From positions 62,001 to 126,000 of the forward strand of contig NZ_JAJALK010000013.1 in the NCBI RefSeq assembly GCF_020523825.1: DNA of 64,000 bases. The letters are read 5' to 3'. The notes beneath the pieces are model-generated. The model did not search any database and was not told where the DNA came from. It saw only the letters and a list, made by a program, of their open reading frames with translations. Positions within the stretch are counted from its first letter, which is position 1; the number at the start of each line of letters is the position of its first letter. Made by a program: the position numbers and the translations under genes. Source of the stretch: Methylobacterium brachiatum. Lineage in GTDB: Bacteria; Pseudomonadota; Alphaproteobacteria; Rhizobiales; Beijerinckiaceae. Positions 36,457 through 44,977 of this stretch are shown one piece after another.

Positions 36457-37431
36457 ATGGATGTCACGATCGGTCTGAGCACGTTCGCGATCGGCGCCGC
36501 GGCGCTGGCGGTGATCACGCTGGCGGCCGGGGTGAAGATGATCCCGCAGGGCCACGTCTTCACCGTCGAGCGGTTCGGCCGCTACGCCCGCACCCTCGAA
36601 TCAGGCCTCGGCCTGATCATCCCGTTCGTCGAGCGCATCGGCCGGCGGGTGAACGTGATGGAGCAGGTGGTCGACGTCCCGAGCCAGCAGGCCTTCACGC
36701 GCGACAATGCCGGCGTCACCATCGACGCGGTGGTGTTCTACCAGGTGCTCGACGCGGCCCGGGCCTCCTACGAGGTCTCGAACCTCGACCTCGCCATGAC
36801 CACCCTGACCATGACCAACATCCGCACCGTGGTCGGCTCGATGGATCTCGACCAGCTCCTCGCCCACCGGGACGAGATCAACGAGCGGCTCCTGCGGGTG
36901 CTCGACGCGGCGGCCGCGCCCTGGGGCGTGAAGATCAACCGCATCGAGATCAAGGACATCGTGCCCCCGGCCGACCTCGCCGGCGCCATGGCCCGGCAGA
37001 TGAAGGCCGAGCGCGAGAAGCGCGCCTCGATCCTTGAGGCGGAGGGCCAGCGCGCCGCCGAGATCCTGCGGGCAGAGGGGCGCAAGCAATCGGCGATCCT
37101 GGAGGCGGAAGGGCGCCGCGAGGCCGCGTTCCGCGACGCCGAGGCCCGCGAGCGCTCCGCCGAGGCCGAGGCGGCGGCGACCGGGATGGTCAGCCGCGCG
37201 ATCGTCGCGGGCGACATCGCGGCGGCGAATTTTTTGGTGGCGGAGAAATACGTCGACGCGGTGCGGGCGCTCGCCACCGCGCCGAACCAGCGCGTCGTGG
37301 TGGTGCCGATCGAGGCGGCGGCGCTCGCCGGCACTTTGGGCGGCATCGGCGAGCTCACACGCGCGGTCTTCGGCGAGGCGACCCCGCCCCGGCGCACGGG
37401 CTCGCCGCCCGATGTCGCCCCGCGGGCCTGA
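36457..37431 (+). CDS. SPFH/stomatin-like membrane protein (paraslipin)
   Basis: A 324-residue SPFH (Band 7) protein. An N-terminal membrane anchor (FAIGAAALAVITLAAGVKMIP) is followed by the Band 7 domain (VFTVERFGRYARTLESGLGLIIPF; DNAGVTIDAVVFYQVLD). A long alanine/glutamate-rich coiled coil (about 175-245, EILRAEGRKQSAILEAEGRR) mediates oligomer formation. These proteins form large rings that scaffold membrane microdomains and FtsH-type proteases. The gene is immediately followed, after 3 bases, by its usual NfeD partner. Confidence 0.93.
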   Translation: MDVTIGLSTFAIGAAALAVITLAAGVKMIPQGHVFTVERFGRYARTLESGLGLIIPFVERIGRRVNVMEQVVDVPSQQAFTRDNAGVTIDAVVFYQVLDAARASYEVSNLDLAMTTLTMTNIRTVVGSMDLDQLLAHRDEINERLLRVLDAAAAPWGVKINRIEIKDIVPPADLAGAMARQMKAEREKRASILEAEGQRAAEILRAEGRKQSAILEAEGRREAAFRDAEARERSAEAEAAATGMVSRAIVAGDIAAANFLVAEKYVDAVRALATAPNQRVVVVPIEAAALAGTLGGIGELTRAVFGEATPPRRTGSPPDVAPRA

Positions 37432-37434
37432 CCC

Positions 37435-37884
37435 ATGGCCGATCCGCTGGCGATCCTCGCGGCCCTCGGGCCGGCCTGGAGCTGGGTGATCGCCGGCCTG
37501 GTTCTGGCCGGCGCCGAGATCGTCGTGCCGGGCGTGTTCCTGATCTGGTTCGGCCTCGCGGCCGTCGCGACCGGCCTCGCCACGGCGCTGATCCCGATCC
37601 CCTGGCAGGGCCAGACCCTGCTGTTTGCCGCCCTCGCCGTCGTCCTGGTCGGTCTCGCCACCCGCCTGCACCGCCGCGCCGGACGCCACGACGCCACCCT
37701 CAACCGCGCCGACCGCGGCCTGATCGGCCGCGAGGCCGTGCTGCCCGAGCCGATCCGCCAGGGCGCCGGCCGCCTCCGCTTCGACGACACCCTGTGGCGG
37801 ATCGAAGGACCGGACCTGCCGGCCGGTGCGCGCGTGCGGGTGATCGGTCTCGCCGGGACGGTGCTGCGGGTGGAGGCGGTGTGA
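37435..37884 (+). CDS. NfeD-family membrane protein
   Basis: A 149-residue short NfeD protein with three to four membrane segments (WSWVIAGLVLAGAEIVVPGVFLIWFGLAAVATGLATAL; LLFAALAVVLVGLA) and a C-terminal OB-fold domain (GREAVLPEPIRQGAGRLRFDDTLWRIEGPDLPAGARVRVIG). It lies 3 bases after the SPFH gene, the standard arrangement of this partner pair, in which NfeD binds the SPFH ring. Confidence 0.92.
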   Translation: MADPLAILAALGPAWSWVIAGLVLAGAEIVVPGVFLIWFGLAAVATGLATALIPIPWQGQTLLFAALAVVLVGLATRLHRRAGRHDATLNRADRGLIGREAVLPEPIRQGAGRLRFDDTLWRIEGPDLPAGARVRVIGLAGTVLRVEAV

Positions 37885-38057
37885 GGGGCGCGCTGGGCGC
37901 TACCGGGTGGGTTTGTCGAGGACTGCTCCCGGCCCAGCCCAGACGCGCGGATCGCCGTCGCCGCTTCTCTAAAGCAGCCATTCGCCGGCCTGCGGCAATT
38001 TCGGCTCAAGATGGGAAATAAATTGCGGACTTCTGCCGCACATGAGGCATCCGAGAT

Positions 38058-38471
38058 CTAGAACATCCCGTTCGGATTGGCCGAGGCATCGGGCAGGATC
38101 TGCAGCATATCCCAGTGCTCAACGATCCGGCCGTCCTCATCGAGGCGAAAAATATCGATGGCCGCATAGTCATGATCACCCGGCCAGTGCTGAAGGGAGT
38201 GCAATACAACCAGATCGCCCTCAGCAATTGCCCGCTTGACGTCTACGCGCTTGCCCGGCCACCCACGCGACATGCGCTCGAAATAGGCAACGAAGCCATC
38301 CTTGCCTGTGGCTACGTGTGGGTTGTGCTGGATGTAAGTGGCGCCGGCATAACGCTCGATAGCCTCGCGCGGACGGCAATCGTTGAACATCAGCTCGTAG
38401 AACGCGATCACGTTCGCCTTGTTCTGTGCGAGATTTGGCATGCCGTCTGCGTTTAACCCTCTGAAAGCCAT
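38058..38471 (-). CDS. NTF2-like/SnoaL-type protein
   Basis: A protein of up to 137 residues with the cone-shaped NTF2-like fold of the SnoaL/ester cyclase group (NKANVIAFYELMFNDCRPREAIERYAGATYIQHNPHVATGKDGFVAYF; DIFRLDEDGRIVEHWDMLQ). Members are small isomerases, cyclases or ligand binders; the role here cannot be assigned. The start could instead be the ATG at 38441. Codon use is somewhat less GC-rich than in neighbours. Confidence 0.8.
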   Translation of the reverse strand: MAFRGLNADGMPNLAQNKANVIAFYELMFNDCRPREAIERYAGATYIQHNPHVATGKDGFVAYFERMSRGWPGKRVDVKRAIAEGDLVVLHSLQHWPGDHDYAAIDIFRLDEDGRIVEHWDMLQILPDASANPNGMF

Positions 38472-38758
38472 CGGCTATTCATGAAAGGGAGCACGCCGCG
38501 AGAGAGCAGCCAAGCGCTTGGAAGCGGACGTTTCTATCCCCTGCAATGGGTGAGAGCAATCCTCGCGTTGATGTCGGCTTCGATGCATTCGCCGTCCAAA
38601 AGCGGACCGGCAGAAATCCACCCAAAGCAACCTCGTCTGAAACCTGCGGCGTAAGGGCTCGACCCAACGTTGCAAGCAGCCGCGCTGCATGGATGAACCG
38701 CCCGGTCCCACACTCCTCGGTCGAGCCCGGGCGGTAGGCTGTCGTCCACTCACAGACT

Positions 38759-41635
38759 CTACCCGAACGCCCCGACCTCATGCTGGATCATCCCCGAGAT
38801 CTCCCGCACCTGGTCGAACAGGCGGCGGATCGGCTGGAACAGGTTGGCGTGCTCGGCCTCGTAGGTGCCGACATCCCGGGGGCCGGCGGGCTCGCCGAAA
38901 TTGAGGCCGAGCGTCGGGTCCGGGGTGACCGGGAAAATCTCGTCGAGGAGTTTCAGGCAGCCGTCGATGTCGAGGCGCAGGAAACGCTCCAGCAGCTGCT
39001 CCCGGGAGATGCCGGCCTGCGGGCGGAAGCCCGGAATGTGGACTGCCAGGAACCAGATCCGGTGGATCAGCGCCAGCCGCAGGGCGTGCAGCAGGGTCAG
39101 CCGGGCCGACATGCCGGGCAGGTCGGGGGCGGCGGTGGTGAGCGCCAGCCAGTCGCGGGTCAGGCGGCCGAACAGGCCGCGTAACGAGGCGGCGAGGTCG
39201 AGGCGCTCCAGGGCGCCGGCGATCACCACCAGCTCCTCCCGGCGAAAGTCCTTCTGGGTGCGCCGGGCCCGTTCCAGCCAGACGGCCGGGTCGAGAGTGT
39301 CGATATAGGCGCGCAGCACGTCGAGATCGCCCACCGCGGCGGCGTGCTGGACCAGCCGGAAGGCCCGCGAGAAGCGCACCGAATCCCGGCGCATGTCGCG
39401 GAACAGGTCCGGGCCGCGCTGGGCGGCCCGGCCGATCCCGTGGAGGGAATTCGCCAGGAAGCCGAGCTGGTGCAGGATCGCGTTGTTGGGGATCGCCCGC
39501 ATCTGGCGGGGATGGGTGATCCGGGCCGGCCCGCCCGTGTCGCTCTGGCGCGCCACCGGGCGGGAGCCGGTGCGGTCGATCAGGCTTGGGCCGAAGGTGC
39601 CGAGCAGGGCGGCGTAGCCGGCATCGTCGACCAGGGCCTCCATGTCCTGGCGGGCGGCCGTGAAGAATTCCAGGGCGAAATCCGGCTCCGAATAGATCGG
39701 GTCGTCCTTGGCGTCGCGGCCCTGCTGGCTGTCGTTGAGGGCATAGTCCGAAAAGCTGTCGTCCTCGGCGATGTCGAGGGCGTAGACGTGCTCGGCGATG
39801 CGGGCGACGCTGGCCTGGGCCAGCGCCTCGGTGCCGTAGAGCAGGTAGCCGTCGGTGCCCTGGAAGCTCGATTCGAGCCGCACCTTCAGGCCGGCCTTGC
39901 GGGCGCGGTCGCGGGCATCCTCGGGGGCCAGGTAGGCGAGGCGGTCGCGCAGCGAGGTCGGGTGGGCGCCCCGGCCGATCGACTCCCCGTGCGTGTCGAA
40001 GATCGCGAGCTCGACATCGGCCAGGCCGTTCTGGACCAGCATCTCGGTGATGCGCAGGCGCAGCCGCTCGATCCAGAAGGTCGCGGCGAGCTGGCCGACA
40101 TAGCGGCCGGAATCCGAGTAGCCGAATTGCACGGTGAGCCGGCCGATCCGCTTCAGGTACTGGCGCCAATGCGGGTTGCGCAGGGCGTCGTCGAGCACCC
40201 GGATGCCCTGTTCCAGGGCGCTCGCGGTCTCGAACAGGGGCGTGATCTCGAGCTTGTCGGCAATGCCGTAATGGCGCGCCAGCCAGAGGGCGGCGAGCAG
40301 GGTGTAGCCGGTCTCGGTCTCGGCGATGAGGAAGCGCACCGGGTGGGTGCCGTCCACGTGCTTGAGGATCTGGGCGATGGTCATCATCAGCCGGGCGGCG
40401 GAGGCCCGCTCGGCGGCGAGCGCGCCGAAATCCACCGCGACCGGGCGGACGTCGTTCAGGAGCGTGTGGATGGTGGCCAGATGCGAGCGGCGCTGGGCGG
40501 AATCGGTCGGCTCGCCCTCCAGGTCGATCACCCGGCGCACGGCGTTGTGGATCTGGCTGGCGTTGAGCCGGAAATGCGGCAGGGCGTTCGACAGGCCGTG
40601 GGTGGCGACCCCCGAGCGCAGGACCGCAATCGCCCGCTTGTCGGCCTCGTCGGCGGCTTCCAGGGCGGCGGTGAGCCCGGCCACCAGGGCGCCGGCATCG
40701 GTCTGGGCGCGCTCGCGCTCGATGATCAGCGCCAGGGCGAAGCGGTGGACCGATTCCAGCGACGGCTTGTCGCCGAGCCGGGGGGCGACCGCGAGCTGGC
40801 GGTTGACCGCGGCGAGCGCGTCTTGGGCGAGCGCCCGGACCTCCCGGCAGGCGGGGCTGTCGGGCAGGTCGCGCATCACCCGGTCGAACTGCATGCGCTT
40901 GGAGATCAGCCGGTAGCGCAGGGTGTCCCACCAGCCGATATCGGTGCGCCCGTCGGTGTCGCAGCCGACCCAGCTGGCGATGGCGAAGGGGCGGGGCGTC
41001 AGCTCGGTCCAGCGCTCGGGCCAGCGGGCGCGGGCGGCGTCGAGCAGGGCGCCGTTGAACCCGTCGAGGGCGAGGCGGCCGTTATTGGCCGCCGCGCAGG
41101 CCTGCTCGAACTCGGCATCCAGGGTGATCGGCGCGTCCGGCCGGGTGGAGAGCGCGGCGGCGCGGGCGATCAGGTCGGCGCGGGCGGCGGCGTCCGCCAG
41201 GCTCGCGGCCTGGGCGAGAAGGCCCGCCACGGCTTTCGGCATGCCGAAGGTCGGGTGCGCGGTGAACACCACCGCGAAGGCGGTGCGGTGGATGAAGGCC
41301 GCGAAGGCGGCGAGACCGTCCGGGCCGCCGGGGGCGGCGGCGACCAGGCGCGCGGGGATCGCGGCTTGCGGGTCGGCCGGCCCGGATTCGAGCCCGACAT
41401 AGGCGCGCAGCCGCTCGGCCCGGGCCGCGAGCGCCGCAGCGCGCAGCCGCACGAACAGGCCGTCGAGGTCCCCCGCCGCGATCTCGTTGCGGTCGAACCG
41501 GCGGGTGATCGCCAGCGTCACGGCCAGGACCGGATTGCGGAACGGGTCCTCCCGGGCCTGCTCCCGGGCACTCTCGATCAGGCCGAGGAGATGGCTCTCC
41601 AGTTCCTCGGGCTCGCGGCTCGGCTCATGCTGCAT
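38759..41635 (-). CDS. ppc: Phosphoenolpyruvate carboxylase, divergent type
   Basis: A 958-residue protein of the PEP carboxylase family, which makes oxaloacetate from PEP and bicarbonate. The catalytic histidine region is recognisable (VFTAHPTFGMPKAV, H127; usual form LTAHPT), and so is GYSDSGRYVGQ (about 504) and the MRAIPNN block. Two canonical features are changed: the FHGRGGxxGRGG loop reads DTHGESIGRGAHP (about 546-558), with the first arginine replaced by glutamate, and the C-terminal NTG signature is absent (ends MIQHEVGAFG). It may be a functional divergent enzyme or a repurposed paralogue. Serine-cycle methylotrophs rely on PEP carboxylase, but no serine-cycle genes lie nearby. Confidence 0.85.
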   Translation of the reverse strand: MQHEPSREPEELESHLLGLIESAREQAREDPFRNPVLAVTLAITRRFDRNEIAAGDLDGLFVRLRAAALAARAERLRAYVGLESGPADPQAAIPARLVAAAPGGPDGLAAFAAFIHRTAFAVVFTAHPTFGMPKAVAGLLAQAASLADAAARADLIARAAALSTRPDAPITLDAEFEQACAAANNGRLALDGFNGALLDAARARWPERWTELTPRPFAIASWVGCDTDGRTDIGWWDTLRYRLISKRMQFDRVMRDLPDSPACREVRALAQDALAAVNRQLAVAPRLGDKPSLESVHRFALALIIERERAQTDAGALVAGLTAALEAADEADKRAIAVLRSGVATHGLSNALPHFRLNASQIHNAVRRVIDLEGEPTDSAQRRSHLATIHTLLNDVRPVAVDFGALAAERASAARLMMTIAQILKHVDGTHPVRFLIAETETGYTLLAALWLARHYGIADKLEITPLFETASALEQGIRVLDDALRNPHWRQYLKRIGRLTVQFGYSDSGRYVGQLAATFWIERLRLRITEMLVQNGLADVELAIFDTHGESIGRGAHPTSLRDRLAYLAPEDARDRARKAGLKVRLESSFQGTDGYLLYGTEALAQASVARIAEHVYALDIAEDDSFSDYALNDSQQGRDAKDDPIYSEPDFALEFFTAARQDMEALVDDAGYAALLGTFGPSLIDRTGSRPVARQSDTGGPARITHPRQMRAIPNNAILHQLGFLANSLHGIGRAAQRGPDLFRDMRRDSVRFSRAFRLVQHAAAVGDLDVLRAYIDTLDPAVWLERARRTQKDFRREELVVIAGALERLDLAASLRGLFGRLTRDWLALTTAAPDLPGMSARLTLLHALRLALIHRIWFLAVHIPGFRPQAGISREQLLERFLRLDIDGCLKLLDEIFPVTPDPTLGLNFGEPAGPRDVGTYEAEHANLFQPIRRLFDQVREISGMIQHEVGAFG

Positions 41636-41742
41636 GGATCCGTCCCGGCTCCGGTCGTCTCGCCTCTACTGTTATAGGCAAGGCATGTTCCACGCATGAC
41701 GGGGTGACGGCGCCGCCGCGGGCGGCTAGAGCTTCCCGCCTC

Positions 41743-42045
41743 ATGGAGCGCCTGCTGATCATCCTGGCCGTGCTGATCTGTGTCGTGGCCGGGGTCGCGG
41801 TGGTCGGCATGTCGGCCCGCAGCCGGCGCGCGCCGCTGCGCATGGGCTCCGAGCTCGACGCCGAGGACGAGCACCTTCTGATCGGCACGGTCGGCCCGTC
41901 GCAGAGCCTGATCGACCGCGAGGCCGAGGTGCTCGACCCGCGCCTGCTGGATGTGGAGTCGTTCGACCTGAAACCAATCCCAGCCCCCGAGCGGACCGCG
42001 CGGATCGCGCCGCCGCCTCCCGAAGCGCCGGAATCGGGCCGATGA
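41743..42045 (+). CDS. Small single-pass membrane protein
   Basis: A protein of about 100 residues starting MERLLIILAVLICVVAGVAVVGMSARSRR: one N-terminal membrane helix, then a charged soluble tail ending in a proline-rich stretch (IAPPPPEAPES). It overlaps the next gene by 4 bases (ATGA), so both are probably co-translated. The family is not recognised. An earlier ATG at 41704 is possible but adds residues before the helix. Confidence 0.6.
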   Translation: MERLLIILAVLICVVAGVAVVGMSARSRRAPLRMGSELDAEDEHLLIGTVGPSQSLIDREAEVLDPRLLDVESFDLKPIPAPERTARIAPPPPEAPESGR

Positions 42046-42665
42046 GGGCCGTGCGTCCCGGCGCGGCGGGCTTGCTGCTCGCCCTTCTGGCCGCCCCGGC
42101 GGCGCTGTCGGCGCCGGCTGCGCAGCCTCCGGCCCAAACGGCGCCCGCGCCGCCCGAGCCCGCGCCGGAGCCCGCTCCCGCCGCAGCCCCACCGGTGGAG
42201 CAGCCCTGCGGGGCCCGGGCGGCGCGCTACGAGGGCGGCAAGGGGTTCGCCATGGTGGTGACCCGATCCGGGCAGGTGCGCACCACCAATCCGCTCCGGC
42301 CCCTGACCCCGGAGGTGAACGAGGTCCTGCAGGTCGTGATCGCCGGCAAGGTCGCCACCGCCTACGGGCCGGATTTCTCGACCCTGCGGCGCGGCACCGC
42401 CCCGGCCACCATCGAGGCGATGCTGGGCGGGCCGATCCACTGGCAACCGGCCTTGCCGACCCTGCCGGACCCGATCGCCATCGTCACCGAGGAGGGGGCG
42501 ACCCTGGCGCAGCTGGCGTTCCGCGCCTGCGAGGATCCCCCCGCGGTCAAGGCCGCGCCGAAGCCCCAGGCCAAGAAGAAGGCCCCGGCCAAGCGCGCGG
42601 CCCCGAAGCCGGCCGAGAAGGCGCCCCCGGGCTTCTCCGTGCCCCAGGGCGCGATCGCCGAGTAG
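42042..42665 (+). CDS. Secreted proline/alanine-rich hypothetical protein
   Basis: A 207-residue protein with a signal peptide (AAGLLLALLAAPAALSAPA), a Pro/Ala-rich linker (about 25-55), a compact domain containing two cysteines (VEQPCGARAARYEGG and FRACEDPPA), and a Lys/Ala/Pro-rich tail (KPQAKKKAPAKRAAPKPAEKA). It is likely periplasmic and could contact the cell wall or nucleic acids through the basic tail. It overlaps the preceding small membrane protein gene by 4 bases. The family is not recognised. Confidence 0.65.
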   Translation: MRAVRPGAAGLLLALLAAPAALSAPAAQPPAQTAPAPPEPAPEPAPAAAPPVEQPCGARAARYEGGKGFAMVVTRSGQVRTTNPLRPLTPEVNEVLQVVIAGKVATAYGPDFSTLRRGTAPATIEAMLGGPIHWQPALPTLPDPIAIVTEEGATLAQLAFRACEDPPAVKAAPKPQAKKKAPAKRAAPKPAEKAPPGFSVPQGAIAE

Positions 42666-42756
42666 GCGGGGCAGGGGGCTTCTTGCTGTCAGCGGATGGT
42701 GCTTACAGGACGGGGCACGGGTTGCCCCGTCGCACGGGACGCAGCGAGAGCCGGTC

Positions 42757-42791
42757 CCTTACCCCAACCCTCTCCCGCACGGGGGAGAGGG
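42757..42791. repeat. CTCTCCCG/GGGAGAG dispersed element
   Basis: CCCTTACCCC-AACCCTCTCCCGCAC followed by GGGGGAGAGGG is another copy of the element at 5588-5682 and 33601-33625. It lies between convergent genes and is a possible bidirectional terminator. Confidence 0.6.
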
Positions 42792-42869
42792 CCTGTCGCG
42801 CCTGGCATCGGTCAACCTGGAACAACGCATCCGCTGGCCGGCCGCAACCCGTTGGCGCGCGCGGAAAAA

Positions 42870-43229
42870 CTACTTCTGCTTGGCGATGACCTTGTCCTTG
42901 ATCCCGTCATAGACGTTCTTCGGGATAATCTTCTTGGAGACCAGCTCGTCCTTGCCGCGATAGGGCCGGCCCTTGATGATCGCGGCGGAGCGAGCCTCGC
43001 CGATGCCCGGCAGGGCATCGAGCTCGGCGGCGCTGGCGCTGTTGAGGTCGAGCAGGGCGCCCTTGGCGGCGTTGGGCGACCCGGCCACGGGCGCGCTCGG
43101 GGCGGTCGGCTTGGCGGGGGCGGTCGGGGCCGCGGGGCTCGACGTCTGGGGTGCCTGCGCCCAGGCGGGCGCCGCCAACAGGCTCGAGAGCAGGGCGAGG
43201 GCGGTAAAAGTCTTTTTGGAGGAAGCCAT
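42870..43229 (-). CDS. Secreted helix-hairpin-helix protein (ComEA-like)
   Basis: A 119-residue exported protein. The signal peptide is KKTFTALALLSSLLAAPAWA, followed by a Pro/Ala/Thr linker and one helix-hairpin-helix motif (LLDLNSASAAELDALPGIGEARSAAIIKGRPYRGKDELVSKKIIP), the DNA-binding module of ComEA. ComEA captures DNA in the periplasm during natural transformation, but the same domain occurs in unrelated small proteins and no other competence genes are present here. Confidence 0.85.
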   Translation of the reverse strand: MASSKKTFTALALLSSLLAAPAWAQAPQTSSPAAPTAPAKPTAPSAPVAGSPNAAKGALLDLNSASAAELDALPGIGEARSAAIIKGRPYRGKDELVSKKIIPKNVYDGIKDKVIAKQK

Positions 43230-43455
43230 GGCGGTTCTCCCGAAGGGCCGGCCCGCTGCGCGGTGCCGTGGCCCGGATCTAGGTCCCGGCGACTTGAACC
43301 CCGGCTTAACGGTTGTGGTGCTGCGCCTCTAGCCACGGCCGGGCGCCGGCGTTATAAGCGCGCCCTCATCCGTATCCCGCGGTGTGCGAGGCGATCCTTG
43401 ATCGAGGAGCCGCCCGCGCGCCGCTTTGCCCGCGGCATCACGAAGGATCCCTGCC

Positions 43456-43644
43456 ATGGCCGTTCCGAAGCGAAAGACTTCCCCCTCCCGTCGCGGCATG
43501 CGCCGCTCGGCCGACGCCCTCAAGGCGCCGACCTATGTCGAGGACAAGGATTCGGGCGAGCTGCGCCGTCCCCACCACATCGACCTGAAGACCGGCATGT
43601 ATCGCGGCCGTCAGGTGCTGAAGGTGAAGTCGGCCGAGGCGTAA
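43456..43644 (+). CDS. rpmF: 50S ribosomal protein L32
   Basis: A 62-residue L32, [22 protein letters not shown], with the basic N-terminus that threads into the large ribosomal subunit. Like other alphaproteobacterial L32 proteins it lacks a zinc-binding cysteine cluster. The start is fixed by the conserved MAVPKRK N-terminus. Here it is a single gene, without the plsX/yceD neighbours found in many bacteria. Confidence 0.97.
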
Positions 43645-43685
43645 GCTTCGGGATCGATTCGGGGCCCGGGACGTCCCAGTCTCGG

Positions 43686-43795
43686 CCTCATCCTGAGGTG
43701 CGCGCGCGAAGCGGGCGCCTCGAAGATCCTTCCGGAAGACACAAAGATCCCTGGCCCCCCTCGAGGCCCGCTGAGGCGGTCACTTCAGGACAAGG
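43686..43795. repeat. 110-bp imperfect palindromic element, copy 2
   Basis: This 110-base region downstream of rpmF begins with CCTCATCCTGAGG and ends with the roughly complementary CTTCAGGACAAGG, and has internal GATCCTTCCGG/GATCCCTGG stretches like those in the copy at 18615-18725. It appears to be a decayed copy of that element. Nothing coding is seen. Confidence 0.55.
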
Positions 43796-43890
43796 GGAAC
43801 GCTTGCGATGTGCGTGACGCGCGCATCCCGGCACCATGATCGCGAGCGCATCTATGCAGGGCGGCACACGCTCTGCGGCCGTAGCGGTCT

Positions 43891-43920
43891 GCCGGGTTGC
43901 TTCGCTGCGCTCGAAATGAC
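43891..43920. repeat. Half-copy of the 29-bp-arm repeat
   Basis: This 30-base stretch contains GCTTCGCTGCGCTC and ends in AATGAC, matching one arm of the inverted repeat at 31211-31300. The other arm is not present. Confidence 0.55.
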
Positions 43921-43940
43921 GGCAAGGCGATCAAGAATCA

Positions 43941-44255
43941 TCACGCCAGCCGGCGTGCGGCCTCCGCGTAGCGCGCCGCGGCTGCCCGGGTGCGTTCCAG
44001 CCGCGACGGCCTGAGGGTCGGATCGCTGGCGGTCAGCAGGTGCGTGACGAAGCCCGCGGCCGCCCCACCTGTGCCGAATCGGTCCGGCGGGATGATCGTC
44101 GCGCGCGGCTCCGGCCGGCCTCCATCCAGAACCACCAGGGCCCGGACCGGCGGGATCGCGTCCGTGGACGCGACCGACCCGCTGGCGGCGGCCGCAGGGT
44201 GGGCCGGCCCGCTCCAGGCTGCACCGGTCCGGCCGATTCTCTCGATCCGCGCCAT
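43941..44255 (-). CDS. Hypothetical protein (104 aa)
   Basis: A 104-residue protein starting MARIERIGRTGAAW, rich in alanine and arginine. It has a central ALVVLDGG segment, an IIPPDRFGTGGAAAGFVTHLLTA block and a helical arginine/alanine tail (LERTRAAAARYAEAARRLA). No signal or membrane segment is seen. The family is not recognised, but the reading direction and start context make a real gene plausible. Confidence 0.5.
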   Translation of the reverse strand: MARIERIGRTGAAWSGPAHPAAAASGSVASTDAIPPVRALVVLDGGRPEPRATIIPPDRFGTGGAAAGFVTHLLTASDPTLRPSRLERTRAAAARYAEAARRLA

Positions 44256-44374
44256 GGCGACACCCTCCGCACGTTTCCGTGCCCGTGTCGCCAACGTGGG
44301 ACTGGCCTTAACGGTTCGTCAACTTATCGGAAACACGTAGTCGCACCCCCGTGACCGGTTTTCGCCAGCCAATG

Positions 44375-44977
44375 TCACTTCTTGGCGAGCGCCTCGAGGC
44401 GTTGCTGCATCTCCAGCATCTGCCGCTTGAGGTCGTCGAGCTCGCCGCCGGAATAGGCCGGCGTGCCCTGCGGCGGCGCCTGCGGGGCCGGGGACTGCGC
44501 CCCGCCGGCGGGCGGCGCGAAACCGGTGAACATCTTCATGGCGTCGCCGAAGAAGTTCATGTTGGTCCGCACCGACTGCTCGATCGCGTTCTGGAACGCG
44601 GCCGGGCCGAAGCTGTGGGCGAATTTCTCGCGCAGGCCGTCCTGATCCTTGGCGAAGTTCGCCATCGAGAATTCCAGGAAGCTCGGCACCATGGTGCGCA
44701 TGCTGTCGCCGTAGAAGCGGATCAACTGGCGCAGGAACGCCACCGGCAGCAGGTTCTCGGCGCCGGCCTTGTTCTCCTGCTCGAAGATGATCTGCGTCAG
44801 CACCGAGCGGGTGATGTCGTCGCCCGCCCGCGCATCGTAGACGACGAAATCCTCGCCGTTCTGGACCATCGTGGCGAGGTCTTCCAGCGTCACGTAGGTC
44901 GAGGTGCCGGTGTGATACAGGCGCCGGTTGGCGTATTTCTTGATGACGGTCTGGGTGGCCTTGACGGTATCCGCCAT
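44375..44977 (-). CDS. phaR: Polyhydroxyalkanoate synthesis repressor PhaR
   Basis: A 200-residue PhaR. The N-terminal DNA-binding domain (VIKKYANRRLYHTGTSTYVTLEDLATMVQNGEDFVVYDARAGDDITRSVLTQII) and the following PHB-binding repeats are the two domains of this family. The C-terminus is a Pro/Gln linker and a short coiled coil (LDDLKRQMLEMQQRLEALAKK). PhaR represses phasin and PHB synthesis genes and is released when it binds nascent PHB granules. It is divergent from phaA, with a candidate operator between them. Confidence 0.96.
   Translation of the reverse strand: MADTVKATQTVIKKYANRRLYHTGTSTYVTLEDLATMVQNGEDFVVYDARAGDDITRSVLTQIIFEQENKAGAENLLPVAFLRQLIRFYGDSMRTMVPSFLEFSMANFAKDQDGLREKFAHSFGPAAFQNAIEQSVRTNMNFFGDAMKMFTGFAPPAGGAQSPAPQAPPQGTPAYSGGELDDLKRQMLEMQQRLEALAKK

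Noticed and set aside
38472..38758. Short minus-strand frames between the NTF2-like gene and PEP carboxylase
   Set aside because: Three overlapping frames with no ribosome sites or protein features. The only oddity is two AAGCGGAC motifs (near 38523 and 38600), not enough for a gene.
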